Below, piece after piece: positions 27,641 to 36,996 of a stretch of 64,000 bases of DNA (its first letter is position 1; each line of letters begins with the position of its first letter). The DNA comes from Bordetella petrii. Lineage in GTDB: Bacteria > Pseudomonadota > Gammaproteobacteria > Burkholderiales > Burkholderiaceae_B. The notes below the pieces were generated by a model. That model did not search any database and had not been told where the DNA came from. It saw nothing but the letters and a program-made list of their open reading frames with translations. The stretch is taken from the NCBI RefSeq assembly GCF_017356245.1, contig NZ_JAFMZZ010000001.1, positions 2,428,196-2,492,195 of the forward strand, in the 5' to 3' direction. The position numbers and the translations under genes were made by a program.

Positions 27641-29194
27641 TCAGCGGTTGTTCTGCTCGATGCGTTCCTGCTTTTCGAGGCGATTGTCGATGTAGGCTTC
27701 GTTGCGCAGCTGCGCCAGCCAGTCTTCGAAGGCGGGCTCGGCGCGGCGCTCGAACAGCACCTGGCGTGCCTGCATGCGCTGCAGCTCGTCGCTGACGTCG
27801 TGCTCGCGCCGCTGCTCGACCTGGATCAGGTGCCAGCCGAACGGCGACAGCACCGGCTCGCTGATGCCGCCGACTGGCAGCGCGTTCATGGCCTGCTCGA
27901 ACGCGGGCACCATTTCGCCCGGGTTGACCCAGCCCAGGTCGCCGCCTTGCGGCGCGTTGGCGTCTTGCGAGTACTGGCGCGCCATGTCGGCAAACGAGGC
28001 GCCGCCATTGACGATGCGCTGGCGGATCTGTTCCAGGCGCTGGCGCGCCTGGTCGTCGCTCATGACGGCCGAGGTCTTGATCAGGATGTGGCGCGCGTGC
28101 GTCTGCGTGACCTGCACGGGGCCCTGGTGGGCCGGCATGCCGGCGCCCGGCTGCGGCGCCGGCGGCGCCTGGGGCGCGGCGGCCTGGGCGGGCGCCGGGC
28201 GGCCGCCGGCGCGGTCCAGCACCTTCAGGATATGGAAGCCATTGCCGCTCTGGAGCAGGCCGCTGATCTGGCCCGGCTGCAGCGAGGCGATGGCCTTGAT
28301 GAACAGGTCGGGCCAGCCGTCGAGCGGACGCGCGCCCATGACGCCGCCCTGCAGCGCCTCGGGCCCGTCGGACGACGAGGCCGCCAGGCTGGCGAAATCG
28401 CCGCCCTGCTTCAATTGCGCCAGCAGGCCCTCGGCCTTCTTGCGCAGGTTGGCGACCTCGCTCGGGCTGGCGCCTTCGGGCACGCGCACCAGGATCTGCG
28501 CCAGCGCCACCTGCTCGGGCCCCGACTGCGCGGGCTGCGCCGGCCGCGGCGCGGGCTGGCCCTGGGCCTGGGCGCCGAAGCCCGCGCCGGCGGCCGGATT
28601 GTGGGCGCGGTCTTTCAGGAAGGCGTCGACTTCGGCGTCGGTGATGATGATGTTCGAATCGACCGCGCGCTGGCGCAGGCGGTTCATGCGGATGTCGCTG
28701 GCCAGCGATTTGCGGTATTGGTCCCAGGTGACGCCGGATTTTTCGATCTCGGCGCGCATCTGCGCCACCGGAATGCGGTTGCGGCCGGCGATGGTTTCGA
28801 TGGCCTGGTCGACCTGCGCATCGTTGACGCGGATGCCCAGGCGGTCGGCCTCTTGCTTCTGCAGCCGTTCCATGATCAGGCTTTGCAGCACCTGCCTGCG
28901 CAGGATGTCCGGCGGCGGCACCTGGATGCCGCGATGCTTCAGGTCTTCGGTGGCGCGCGCCGCGCCGCTTTCGACTTCGCGCAGCGTGATGACGTCTTTG
29001 TTGACCACCGCCGCGATGCCGTCGACGAATTGCTCGCCCTGGGGCGCGGGCTGGGCCGCCGTGGCCGGGGCCGCGGCGGGCTTGGTGCCGCCCGTGGCCG
29101 GCCGCTGGGCCTGCGCGACGGAGGCGCCGGCGCAGACAGCCAGGATCAGCAGGCTGCCGGGCAGCCGGCGCAAGAAGTGCAAGCTACGCATCAT
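27641..29194 (-). CDS. surA: Periplasmic peptidyl-prolyl isomerase and chaperone SurA
   Basis: A 517-residue periplasmic chaperone that escorts outer-membrane proteins, including LptD, to the BAM complex. It has a signal peptide (cleavage near VAQAQ, residue 30), an N-terminal chaperone domain and two parvulin domains (roughly residues 210-320 and 355-460, the second with THARHILIKTS and GGDLGWVNPGEM). Two Pro/Ala-rich linkers make it longer than the 428-residue E. coli protein. The start overlaps the lptD stop by 4 bp (ATGA). Confidence 0.96.
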   Translation of the reverse strand: MMRSLHFLRRLPGSLLILAVCAGASVAQAQRPATGGTKPAAAPATAAQPAPQGEQFVDGIAAVVNKDVITLREVESGAARATEDLKHRGIQVPPPDILRRQVLQSLIMERLQKQEADRLGIRVNDAQVDQAIETIAGRNRIPVAQMRAEIEKSGVTWDQYRKSLASDIRMNRLRQRAVDSNIIITDAEVDAFLKDRAHNPAAGAGFGAQAQGQPAPRPAQPAQSGPEQVALAQILVRVPEGASPSEVANLRKKAEGLLAQLKQGGDFASLAASSSDGPEALQGGVMGARPLDGWPDLFIKAIASLQPGQISGLLQSGNGFHILKVLDRAGGRPAPAQAAAPQAPPAPQPGAGMPAHQGPVQVTQTHARHILIKTSAVMSDDQARQRLEQIRQRIVNGGASFADMARQYSQDANAPQGGDLGWVNPGEMVPAFEQAMNALPVGGISEPVLSPFGWHLIQVEQRREHDVSDELQRMQARQVLFERRAEPAFEDWLAQLRNEAYIDNRLEKQERIEQNNR

Positions 29195-31545
29195 TCATAC
29201 CTTTCAAATGTCGTGCCCTGGGGCGTCGGGGGCGTCACGGCCTGATAGCCCGGGATGCTCTTGTTCAACAGGCTCATGGGGTCGGTGCCCAGCGAACCCA
29301 GGCCGGTCAGTTCAAGCTGGAAGAACACTGCCGTATTGGCGTCGGTGGCCGACACGGCATAGCGCTGGAATACGACGCGGCCGGTCCAGCAGCAATCGCC
29401 CTTGTACTCGAGCCCGGCGATGGCTTGCGTGACGCGCGGCGATTCTTCGGCGGCGGTGGCGGTGGCGGGCTCGGTGCGCAGGGAATAGTCGATGCGGCCC
29501 ACGCCGTACCAGCGTTCGGTGAAGGGCCACTGGAACGCCAGGCTGATCTGGTCTTGCCCGCGCGGCTGGTAGGCCACGCCCGGCAGCGGGTCGCGCTGGT
29601 AGCGGTACGACAGCGCCACCGAGGTCAGGCGCTGCGGCCGCCAGCGCGCGCTGATCAGGCCGCGCGACCAGTTGTTGCGGTAGGGGTCGTACTGCGCGGC
29701 CACTTCGGTGCTGAGCGTGTCGGTCAGGGCGGCGCTGGCCGCCACCAGGAAATCGGAGCGCACGTTGTCGCGCGGTGTTTCGCCCGGCAGCGTGACGCGC
29801 TGGTCTTCGAAGTACAGGCGCTGCGCCGCCGACAGCGACAGGCGCTCGAGGCCGGAGTCGGCATCCAGCCAGCGCGTCGTCAGCGCGGCGGTCAGCTGGT
29901 TGGCGTTGGCGATGCGGTCCCAGCCGCCGGTGTAGATGTTTTCCTGGAAGGCCTGGTCGAAGCTGAAGTTGGCCAGCGTGGTGTCGTAGACCGGGATATC
30001 GGACTGGTCGCGGTACGGCACGCGCAGGTAATACAGGCGCGGCTCGAGCGTCTGGATGGAATCGTTGCCGAACAGCGTGGTGTCGCGCTCGAAGACCATG
30101 CCGGCATCGACCGAGAAAATGGGCAGGGTGCGCGAAATGGACTGCGGATTGTTCGACAGCCGGTACCAGTCGGTTTGGTACTGGGTGTAGTTCAGGCCGA
30201 TCTTGGGGGTCAGGAACCAGCCCGGGCGCACAATGGGAAAGGCGGCCGTGGCGTAAGTCTGGAAGCGATCGCCGTCGGGGCCCAGGCGCACGCCGTCGAG
30301 CAGCGGCCGCTGGAAGCGCACGGCGGTGTTGGTCCATTCGAGGTCGAAGCCGCCCACGTCGTAGCGCGCGCCCTTCAGGTAGAGCTCGGGCACCTTGTCG
30401 TAGGGCGGCGCCAGCGGGGCGTCGGGATCCTGCAGGGTCTGGTACTTGTAGACCTGCGCGTACGACTGCCAGTAGCGGCTGCTCCAGCCCACCCGGCCGC
30501 GCTGCGGCAGGTAGGTGGTAGAGGCCTCGTTCAGCCCCAGCGTGGAAAAGTCGCGGAAATAGTTGTCGTCGGAAACCTTGGCGAAATCCCAGTCGGTATA
30601 GAACCCGCCGCCCAGCAGCTGCTGGTGGCGCGACCGGAACATCCAGCGGTCATCGCCGGTTTCGCGGTCGCTGGACAGGTACGTGCCCACCAGGTTGCCG
30701 TTGTACGACTGGCCCAGGTAGCGGAACTCGCCGCCCAGCTGCGGGCCGCGCTTGCTCAGGAAGCGCGGCTGCAGGGTCAGGTCGTAGTTGGGCGCCAGGT
30801 TGAAGTAATACGGCAGCGACAGGTCGATGCCGCTTTTGCTGGTCAGGCCATAAGTGGGCACCAGAAAGCCCGACTTGCGCTCTTTCTTGACCGGGAAGGT
30901 CAGGTACGGCGAGGCCAGCAGCGGCACGTCTTTGAAATACAGCACGCCATTGCGCGCCACGCCCTCGTTTTCGTCGAAATCCAGGTCGACGCTGTCGGCC
31001 TTGATGTACCACGACGGCTTGGGACACGGGCAGCCGCTGTACTGCACGGTGGTCAGCCGCATTTGCGAGCGGCTGAAGATTTCGGCCCGCTCGGCGCGGG
31101 CAAAGCCCCCGCTGGCGCCGATCCAGAAGTCGGGCGAATCGATCTCGCCGCTGTCGGTGTCGATGTTGAACTGCGCCGACGGGCCGGTAACCAGGGTGCC
31201 GTCGCGCATCAGGCGGGCGTTGCCCTGGATGTCGACCGCGCCGGTGTCGCTGGCGTAGTCGATGTGGTCGCCCTTGACCACGCCGTCGATGCGGCGCACC
31301 TGAGCGCCGCCGGTCAGGGTGACGTTGGAGTCGGGATCGCCCTTCAGGTGGTCGGACTCGGTGAACACGGGGATCTGGTCGTCGTCCATCCGGTGCATGC
31401 GCAGGCCGGGCGAGGTGCGCAGCTGGGTGGACTCGCGCAGCTGCGACTGGGGCGCCGTGTCGGCGGGCGGGACGGTTCCCTGGCTGCCTTGGGCGTGAAC
31501 GGCCCCGGCCAAGCTGACAGCAGAGAGGATCAACCACCGGACCAT
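29191..31545 (-). CDS. lptD: LPS-assembly outer-membrane protein LptD
   Basis: A 784-residue beta-barrel protein that, with LptE, inserts LPS into the outer leaflet. ATG 31545 gives a good signal peptide (MVRWLILSAVSLAGAVHAQ); the open frame continues upstream but those residues do not look like a secretion signal. An OstA/LptA-like domain lies at roughly residues 70-180 and the barrel fills the rest. A CPC pair (about residues 171-173) and a CC pair (about residue 717) are placed to form the interdomain disulfides known from E. coli, although the usual first N-terminal Cys is not seen. surA and rsmA follow in the same operon. Confidence 0.95.
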   Translation of the reverse strand: MVRWLILSAVSLAGAVHAQGSQGTVPPADTAPQSQLRESTQLRTSPGLRMHRMDDDQIPVFTESDHLKGDPDSNVTLTGGAQVRRIDGVVKGDHIDYASDTGAVDIQGNARLMRDGTLVTGPSAQFNIDTDSGEIDSPDFWIGASGGFARAERAEIFSRSQMRLTTVQYSGCPCPKPSWYIKADSVDLDFDENEGVARNGVLYFKDVPLLASPYLTFPVKKERKSGFLVPTYGLTSKSGIDLSLPYYFNLAPNYDLTLQPRFLSKRGPQLGGEFRYLGQSYNGNLVGTYLSSDRETGDDRWMFRSRHQQLLGGGFYTDWDFAKVSDDNYFRDFSTLGLNEASTTYLPQRGRVGWSSRYWQSYAQVYKYQTLQDPDAPLAPPYDKVPELYLKGARYDVGGFDLEWTNTAVRFQRPLLDGVRLGPDGDRFQTYATAAFPIVRPGWFLTPKIGLNYTQYQTDWYRLSNNPQSISRTLPIFSVDAGMVFERDTTLFGNDSIQTLEPRLYYLRVPYRDQSDIPVYDTTLANFSFDQAFQENIYTGGWDRIANANQLTAALTTRWLDADSGLERLSLSAAQRLYFEDQRVTLPGETPRDNVRSDFLVAASAALTDTLSTEVAAQYDPYRNNWSRGLISARWRPQRLTSVALSYRYQRDPLPGVAYQPRGQDQISLAFQWPFTERWYGVGRIDYSLRTEPATATAAEESPRVTQAIAGLEYKGDCCWTGRVVFQRYAVSATDANTAVFFQLELTGLGSLGTDPMSLLNKSIPGYQAVTPPTPQGTTFERYE

Positions 31546-31626
31546 ACGCACCGTGAACGCAAACCTTATCGACAGAAACACCCGCCCCGGCGCGGACGCG
31601 CATGGCGGCGGTGGCGGCCCGGGCAT

Positions 31627-31648
31627 GGCACGCGGCAAGCCGCGTGCC
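31627..31648 (-). other. Perfect 10-2-10 hairpin in lptD leader region
   Basis: GGCACGCGGC and GCCGCGTGCC separated by AA, located 82-103 bp before the lptD start. It would be in the lptD 5' untranslated region if transcription starts from the TATAAT at 31671-31666. It could influence mRNA stability or lptD translation, or simply terminate reverse read-through. Confidence 0.55.
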
Positions 31649-31665
31649 AACGGGAACGACCCGGT

Positions 31666-31671
31666 ATTATA
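31666..31671 (-). promoter_or_regulatory. Candidate -10 (TATAAT) for lptD operon
   Basis: A perfect TATAAT on the reverse strand 121 bp upstream of the lptD ATG, in the 205-bp gap between lptD and amgK. No good sigma70 -35 box is found 16-18 bp further upstream, so an activator or another sigma factor may be involved. Confidence 0.4.
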
Positions 31672-31750
31672 GAGAAGCCGCGCGCCATCGCCGCCATCGG
31701 CGGCGCACGCGGTTCGCAACCAAACCCTACCGCACTTCCGAGACGGCCCT

Positions 31751-32791
31751 TTGAGCACCGACCACGATCCGCGTCTGGCCCAGGTACATGCCTGGCTGCG
31801 CACCCTGCCCGCCAGCCTGGAGCTGGCGCCCGAGACCCTGCGCCCCGCGTCCAGCGACGCCAGCTTCCGGCGCTATTTCCGCCTGGACGCCGGCGCCCGC
31901 ACCCTGGTCGTGATGGACGCCCCGCCGCCGCATGAAGACGTCGGCCCGTTCCTGCATGTGGGCGGCCTGCTGAGCCAGGCCGGCCTGAACGTGCCCCGGG
32001 TGCTGGCGCAAGACCCGGCGCAGGGCCTGCTGCTGCTGTCCGACCTGGGCCGCGACACCTATTACCAGCGCATCCAGGCCGGCCTGTCCGACGCGCAGCT
32101 GCAGTCGCTGTACCGCGACGCACTGGCGGCCCTGGTGCGCATGCAGCAGGCCCGCACCGACGGCCTGCCCGCCTACGACCAGCCCCGCCTGGCCGCCGAG
32201 CTCGAACTGTTTCCCGAATGGTATTTGGCGCGGCACCACGGTGTGCAGCTCGACGACAAGGCCGCCGCCGCGCTGCAGCAGATTTTCGGCCTGCTGTCCG
32301 CGGCCAATGGCGCGCAGCCCCCGGTGCTGGTGCACCGCGATTTCCATTCGCCCAACCTGATGGTGTGCGACGACCCGGCCTACGGCCCCAACCCCGGCGT
32401 CCTGGACTTCCAGGACGCGCTGGCCGGCCCGCTGACGTACGACCTGGCTTCGCTGGTGACCGATGCACGCACCACCTGGGAAGAGCCGCAGCAGCTCGAC
32501 TGGGCGGTGCGCTACTGGGAAATGGCGCGCGCCGCCGGCCTGCCGGTCGACAGCGATTTCGCGGTCTTCCACCAGGCCTACGAATGGATGAGCCTGCAGC
32601 GCAACCTGCGCATCCTGGGCGTGTTCGCGCGCCTGCACCACCGCGACGGCAAGTCCGCCTACCTGGGGCACATGCCGCGCGTGAACGGCTACGTGCGCCA
32701 GGTGGCCCAGCGCTATGGCGTGTTCAAGCCCCTGCTGCGCCTGCTGGACAAGCTCGACAACCGCGAAGTGCGGGCCGGATACACCTTCTGA
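31751..32791 (+). CDS. amgK: N-acetylmuramate/N-acetylglucosamine anomeric kinase
   Basis: A 346-residue aminoglycoside-phosphotransferase-fold kinase. With MurU it forms the recycling bypass that turns MurNAc into UDP-MurNAc, as established in Pseudomonas putida. The kinase motifs VLVHRDFHSPNLMV and GVLDFQDALAGPLTYDLASLV are clear. The start is TTG at 31751 with no ATG alternative nearby. It is divergent from lptD and shares a one-base stop/start overlap (TGATG) with murU. The AmgK-MurU-next-to-lptD arrangement supports the assignment. Confidence 0.9.
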   Translation: MSTDHDPRLAQVHAWLRTLPASLELAPETLRPASSDASFRRYFRLDAGARTLVVMDAPPPHEDVGPFLHVGGLLSQAGLNVPRVLAQDPAQGLLLLSDLGRDTYYQRIQAGLSDAQLQSLYRDALAALVRMQQARTDGLPAYDQPRLAAELELFPEWYLARHHGVQLDDKAAAALQQIFGLLSAANGAQPPVLVHRDFHSPNLMVCDDPAYGPNPGVLDFQDALAGPLTYDLASLVTDARTTWEEPQQLDWAVRYWEMARAAGLPVDSDFAVFHQAYEWMSLQRNLRILGVFARLHHRDGKSAYLGHMPRVNGYVRQVAQRYGVFKPLLRLLDKLDNREVRAGYTF

Positions 32792-33486
32792 TGCGCGCCA
32801 TGATCCTGGCCGCCGGGCGCGGCGAACGCATGCGGCCCCTGACCGACCACACGCCCAAGCCGCTGCTGCCGGCCGGCGGCAAGCCCCTGATCGTGTGGCA
32901 TATCGAACGCCTGGCCGCGGCCGGCATCCGCGACATCGTCATCAACCATGCCTGGCTGGGCGAACAGCTGCCGGCCGCGCTGGGCGACGGCGGCCGCTAT
33001 GGCGTGCGCATCGCCTATTCGGCCGAACCCACCGCCCTGGAAACCGCCGGCGGCATCGCCCAGGCCCTGCCCCTGCTGGGGCCGCGACCGTTCCTGGCCA
33101 TCAACGGCGACATCTGGTGCGACTGGGACCCGGCCCAGGCCGGCGTCCTGGCAGGCGCCCTGGACAGCGCGCAAGCCGACGCCTGGCTGCTGCTGGTGGA
33201 CAACCCCGAGCACCACCCGCAGGGCGATTTCACCCTGTCCGGCGACGGCCGGGCCGGCACCGGAGCCGCCGGGCGCCTGACATTCGCCGGCATCGGCCTG
33301 TACCGGCCGGCCCTGTTCGCCGGCCTGGCGGCCGGCACGCCTGCGCCCCTGGCGCCCCTGCTGCGCCAGGCCATGGCCCGCGGCGCGGTGCTCGGCGCCC
33401 ATCATGCCGGCGCCTGGACCGACGTGGGCACACCGCAGCGCCTGGCGGCGCTGGATGCCCGGCTGGCCGCCGCCCCGCCGGGCTGA
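32791..33486 (+). CDS. murU: N-acetylmuramate-1-phosphate uridylyltransferase
   Basis: A 231-residue sugar-1-phosphate nucleotidyltransferase. The N-terminal signature MILAAGRGERMRPLTDHTPKPLL and the INGDIWCDW metal-binding region are intact. Its short length and position directly after amgK identify MurU rather than a glucose-1-phosphate enzyme. It converts MurNAc-1-phosphate to UDP-MurNAc, bypassing de novo synthesis (and fosfomycin-sensitive MurA). The start overlaps amgK by one base. Confidence 0.92.
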   Translation: MRAMILAAGRGERMRPLTDHTPKPLLPAGGKPLIVWHIERLAAAGIRDIVINHAWLGEQLPAALGDGGRYGVRIAYSAEPTALETAGGIAQALPLLGPRPFLAINGDIWCDWDPAQAGVLAGALDSAQADAWLLLVDNPEHHPQGDFTLSGDGRAGTGAAGRLTFAGIGLYRPALFAGLAAGTPAPLAPLLRQAMARGAVLGAHHAGAWTDVGTPQRLAALDARLAAAPPG

Positions 33487-33616
33487 ACAAGGTGTTTCCA
33501 AGCCGTACGTGCGCAACCAGACTTGTCTGTCGTAACCTGTACAGGCTGTCACACGGTATCCTCTAGGGTTTGGCCGGTTGCTTACCGGCAGACACATATC
33601 AATACAGGGTTCTCGC

Positions 33617-34321
33617 ATGGGGATGTTCGGACGCTCGCAACGGGCCGTTTTCAAACCTTCGGTCTATCAACCGGGCAAGCGCACGCGGCGCATGCCGCGC
33701 TGGCTGGTGCTGCTGCTGGTGGGCATCGGCCTGGGCGCAGGCGGCGTACTTTTCCTGCAGGCCAACTACGGCCCGCCGCGCCTGACGGCCGAACAATCCG
33801 AACAGCTGCAGTCCGAGCTCAACACCGCCAACCTCGACCGCCAGCGCCTGCGCACCCAGCTCAGCGAAGCCACGGCCCAGCGCGACGCCAACCAGGCCAC
33901 CCGCGAGCAGGCCACCACCGAACTGGAACAGGCACGCGCCCGCATCCAGGAACTGAACCAGGAATTCCTGATCTTCCAGAACGCTGTTCCGCCCGATCCG
34001 CGCGGCACCGATATCGGCGTGCGCTCGGGCTCGTTCAACCGCGACCCGGGCAAGCTCAACTACCAGGTGCTGCTGATGCGCGAAAGCAGCGACGCGCCCG
34101 TCTTCAAGGGCACGCTGCACCTGGCCGTCACGGGCGTCTACCGCAACGGCCGTTCGGGCACCATCGAACTCGATCCCATCGATGTCAGCCTGGGCCGCTA
34201 CCAGGTCGCGCAGGGCGTGGCCGACCTGCCCGAAAACTTCACGCCGCGCTCGGTGCGCATCCAGGTGCTGGACCCGTCCGAACGCCAGCAGGCCATGCGC
34301 ATCTACTACGTGCGCAACTAA
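33617..34321 (+). CDS. Membrane-anchored coiled-coil protein of unknown function (DUF6776-like)
   Basis: A 234-residue protein with a basic cytoplasmic N-terminus, one transmembrane helix at about residues 30-48 (WLVLLLVGIGLGAGGVLFL), a predicted coiled coil at about 58-118 rich in Glu, Gln and Arg heptads, and a C-terminal beta-rich domain. It resembles the betaproteobacterial DUF6776 group, whose function is unknown. ATG 33617 has an AGGGTT site; an earlier in-frame start at 33578 would add 13 residues before it. The upstream 130-bp gap contains the palindrome CCTGTACAGG (33536-33545) and a small stem at 33573-33589. Confidence 0.75.
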   Translation: MGMFGRSQRAVFKPSVYQPGKRTRRMPRWLVLLLVGIGLGAGGVLFLQANYGPPRLTAEQSEQLQSELNTANLDRQRLRTQLSEATAQRDANQATREQATTELEQARARIQELNQEFLIFQNAVPPDPRGTDIGVRSGSFNRDPGKLNYQVLLMRESSDAPVFKGTLHLAVTGVYRNGRSGTIELDPIDVSLGRYQVAQGVADLPENFTPRSVRIQVLDPSERQQAMRIYYVRN

Positions 34322-34345
34322 GGCCCCTGCCTCGCCAGGCCGGCC

Positions 34346-34666
34346 CTAGGCACCCGCATCGGCCGCGCCCATGGGCGCGGCCGTTTCGTTCATGAACCGC
34401 GCCATCCGCGCGTCCAGCTCGGTGACGCCACCGGCCGAGTGCGTGGCCAGCACCACATCGACGCGGTTGTACACATTGAACCATTCGGGATGGTGGTCCA
34501 GCTTCTCGGCCTGCATGGCCACGCGCGCCATGAAGCCGAAGGCGGCATTGAAGTCCTTGAACCGGAAAGTCTTCTGGATGGCATCGCGTTCCGCGTGCGC
34601 CTGCCAGCCGGCCAGGCCGGCCAGCACGGCCTGCGCGCCCAGGCGCGGCAATGATGGCTCGCTCAT
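34346..34666 (-). CDS. phhB: Pterin-4a-carbinolamine dehydratase
   Basis: A 106-residue dehydratase that recycles the 4a-hydroxy-tetrahydropterin made by aromatic amino-acid hydroxylases. The active-site pattern [20 protein letters not shown] with two adjacent His is intact. No phenylalanine hydroxylase gene is next to it. Its ribosome site AGGAG lies right beside the T-run of the terminator of the upstream OmpA-type gene. Its last codons carry an inverted repeat that may terminate the convergent gene. Confidence 0.93.
   Translation of the reverse strand: MSEPSLPRLGAQAVLAGLAGWQAHAERDAIQKTFRFKDFNAAFGFMARVAMQAEKLDHHPEWFNVYNRVDVVLATHSAGGVTELDARMARFMNETAAPMGAADAGA
34360..34383 (+). terminator. 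Hairpin for the coiled-coil gene, embedded in phhB 3' end
   Basis: CGGCCGCGCCC (34360-34370) and GGGCGCGGCCG (34373-34383) form an 11-bp stem with a 2-base loop, followed on the plus strand by TTTCGTT. It lies 38 bp after the stop of the coiled-coil gene and inside the last codons of the oppositely oriented phhB. Confidence 0.6.
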
Positions 34667-34679
34667 GGTGGATCTCCTG

Positions 34680-34716
34680 AAAAAAAAGGCGGCCGCGCGC
34701 CATGCCCGCGGCCGCC
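34680..34716 (-). terminator. Intrinsic terminator of the OmpA-type gene
   Basis: On the reverse strand GGCGGCCGCG (34716-34707) pairs with CGCGGCCGCC (34697-34688) across a 9-base loop, followed at once by eight T (34687-34680). This is a textbook factor-independent terminator 15 bp after the OmpA-type stop codon. Confidence 0.88.
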
Positions 34717-34731
34717 GTGCCCAGTGTGCGC

Positions 34732-35379
34732 CTACTGCTTGACCGCGTACAGGTAGACCTCCACGCGCCGGTTGGCGGCGCGCCCCTCGGCAGTGGCATT
34801 GTCGGCGATGGGGTCGCGCGCCGCGCGGCCTTCGATGGTCATGCGGGCCGGCGCCACGCCCTGCCTGGCCAGGTAGTCGGTGACGCTGCGCGCACGGTTT
34901 TCAGACAAGGTCTGGTTGTGGGCGGCGCTGCCGGTGCTGTCGGTGTGGCCCACCACCTTGGCGCGCAGCTCGGGATGCTGGCTGAGCGCGCGCGCCACGC
35001 TGTCCAGCACGGGCAGCAGGGCCGGCTTGAGCACCGCCTTGTCGGTGTCGAACGACACGTTGCTGGGAATGTTGACCTTCAGGCTGCCGTCGGGCATTTC
35101 GACCACATCGATGCCCAGCGAACTGGCGCCGGATTGCTGCACGTCTTTTTTCACGCCCGACCAGTTGTAGCCGATCAAGCCGCCGGCCACCGCGCCGATG
35201 CCGGCGCCGATGGCCGCGCCCTTGCCATGGCCGATCAGGGCGCCGATGCCCGCGCCGGCCGCGGCGCCTGCGCCGGCGCCGACGGCGGTGTTGGTCTGCT
35301 GCGGGGTGGCGCAGCCGGCCGCCAGCAAGGTGGCGGCCGCAATGGCGGCAATACGGGGAAAGGTTCTTCTTGCTTGCAT
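34732..35379 (-). CDS. OmpA-family lipoprotein with glycine zipper (YiaD-like)
   Basis: A 215-residue outer-membrane lipoprotein. The lipobox LLAAGC gives Cys at about residue 22. A Gly/Ala-rich glycine-zipper region follows (residues 33-78, repeated GAGIGA units), then an OmpA C-terminal peptidoglycan-binding domain (about 95-215) with [25 protein letters not shown] and RRVEVYL. It probably tethers the outer membrane to the cell wall. A strong AGGAGG site precedes ATG 35379 and an intrinsic terminator follows, so it is a single-gene unit. Confidence 0.92.
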   Translation of the reverse strand: MQARRTFPRIAAIAAATLLAAGCATPQQTNTAVGAGAGAAAGAGIGALIGHGKGAAIGAGIGAVAGGLIGYNWSGVKKDVQQSGASSLGIDVVEMPDGSLKVNIPSNVSFDTDKAVLKPALLPVLDSVARALSQHPELRAKVVGHTDSTGSAAHNQTLSENRARSVTDYLARQGVAPARMTIEGRAARDPIADNATAEGRAANRRVEVYLYAVKQ

Positions 35380-35507
35380 GACAGCCTCCTGTGACGCTGT
35401 GTGTGGACACCGGGCGACCCGGCCGGACCATGCTAGCAAGGCGGTTGCGGACTGCTGCAACTTTTTGTACCGGATGATCGGCCTTTTAGTGTGAACGGGC
35501 TGCTGAT

Positions 35508-36995
35508 CTAGGCGTTGGCGCGCAGCTTGCGCAGCAGGGCCGGCAAAAACAGCACCGCCAGCGCCAGCACGATCAGCGTCACCGACAGCGGCGACGACAG
35601 CAGCACGGCCGGGTTGCCTTCGCCGATGGACAGCGCCCGGCGCAGCTGCGTTTCGGCCGACGGCCCCAGGATCAGGCCGATCAGCACAGGCGCGATGGGA
35701 AAGTCGTACACGCGCATCACGTAGCCCATCAGGCCGATGCTGAACATCAGCAGCAGGTCCATCCATGACGTGCCCACCCCCCAGATGCCCACCATGGCGA
35801 ACACCAGGATGCCGGCATACAGGTACGGGCGCGGGATCAGCAGCAGCCGCACCCACAGGCCCACCAGCGGCAGGTTCAGCACCAGCAGCATCAGATTGCC
35901 CACGTACAGCGAGGCGATCAAGCCCCACACCAGGTCGGCGCTGTTGACGAACAGGAACGGCCCCGGCTGCAGGCCGTAGCTCTGGAACGCCGCCAGCAGC
36001 ACCGCGGCGGTGGCCGACGTGGGCAAGCCCAGCGTCAGCAGCGGCACCAGGATGCCGGCGGCGGCCGAATTGTTGGCCGCTTCGGGCCCGGCCACGCCTT
36101 CGATGGCGCCATGGCCGAACTCGTCGCGGCGGCGGCTCAGGCGGCGTTCCAGCGTGTACGACAGGAAGGTCGGCACCTCGGACCCGCCGGCCGGCAGCGC
36201 GCCGATGGGAAAGCCCAGCAAAGTGCCGCGCAGCCACGGTTTCCACGAACGCCGCCAGTCGTCCCGCGTCATCCAGCGCCCGCCCGACAGCGGGTTGACC
36301 GCAGGCGGCGCGCTGCGGTAACGGCTGGCCACGTACAGGATTTCGCCCACGGCGAACAGGGACACCAGCACTACCGTGATATCGATGCCGTCGAGCAGGT
36401 CGGGCGAACCGAACGCCAGGCGCGCCTGGCCCGACGGCCCGTCAATGCCCACCACGCCCATCGCCAGCCCCAGGAACAGCGCGATGAATCCGCGCACGCG
36501 CGAGGTGCCCAGCACCACCGACACCGACGTGAAGGCCAGCAGCATCAGGGCGAAATAATCGGCCGGCCCGAACACGAAGGCCAGTTCGGCAATGGCCGGC
36601 GCCAGGAAGGTCAGCCCCAGCGTGGCCAGCGTGCCCGCCACGAACGACCCGATGGCGGCGGTGGCCAGCGCGGCCGCGCCGCGCCCGGCGCGCGCCATCT
36701 TGTTGCCTTCGAGCGCGGTCATCATCGACCCGCTTTCGCCCGGAGTGTTCAGCAGGATGGAAGTGGTGGACCCGCCATACATGGCGCCGTACAGCACGCC
36801 GGCGAACATGATGAAGGCGGCGGTGGGCGCCACCTTCACCGTTACCGGCAGCAGCAGCGCGATGGTCAGCGCCGGCCCGATGCCCGGCAGCACGCCGATG
36901 GCGGTGCCCAGCAGCGAGCCGACGAACGCCCACATCAAATGGGCCGGCTGCAGCGCCACGCCGAAGCCGGCCATCAGGGAATGAAAAGCGTCCAT
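35508..36995 (-). CDS. tctA: Tripartite tricarboxylate transporter large membrane subunit
   Basis: A 495-residue TctA permease with about twelve membrane spans, using the ion gradient to import carboxylates such as citrate. The conserved N-terminal blocks [21 protein letters not shown] and [15 protein letters not shown] and the second repeat [10 protein letters not shown]...[17 protein letters not shown] are present. It starts one base after the tctB stop and is the last gene of tctC-tctB-tctA on the reverse strand. Confidence 0.95.
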   Translation of the reverse strand: MDAFHSLMAGFGVALQPAHLMWAFVGSLLGTAIGVLPGIGPALTIALLLPVTVKVAPTAAFIMFAGVLYGAMYGGSTTSILLNTPGESGSMMTALEGNKMARAGRGAAALATAAIGSFVAGTLATLGLTFLAPAIAELAFVFGPADYFALMLLAFTSVSVVLGTSRVRGFIALFLGLAMGVVGIDGPSGQARLAFGSPDLLDGIDITVVLVSLFAVGEILYVASRYRSAPPAVNPLSGGRWMTRDDWRRSWKPWLRGTLLGFPIGALPAGGSEVPTFLSYTLERRLSRRRDEFGHGAIEGVAGPEAANNSAAAGILVPLLTLGLPTSATAAVLLAAFQSYGLQPGPFLFVNSADLVWGLIASLYVGNLMLLVLNLPLVGLWVRLLLIPRPYLYAGILVFAMVGIWGVGTSWMDLLLMFSIGLMGYVMRVYDFPIAPVLIGLILGPSAETQLRRALSIGEGNPAVLLSSPLSVTLIVLALAVLFLPALLRKLRANA

Positions 36996-36996
36996 G

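Noticed and set aside
27158..29245. 695-codon plus-strand frame opposite rsmA and surA
   Set aside because: RsmA and SurA are unambiguous; the plus frame is compositional shadow.
31546..31803. Longer LptD start upstream of 31545
   Set aside because: The extra residues do not form a signal peptide and overlap the divergent promoter region, whereas ATG 31545 begins with a clean signal peptide.
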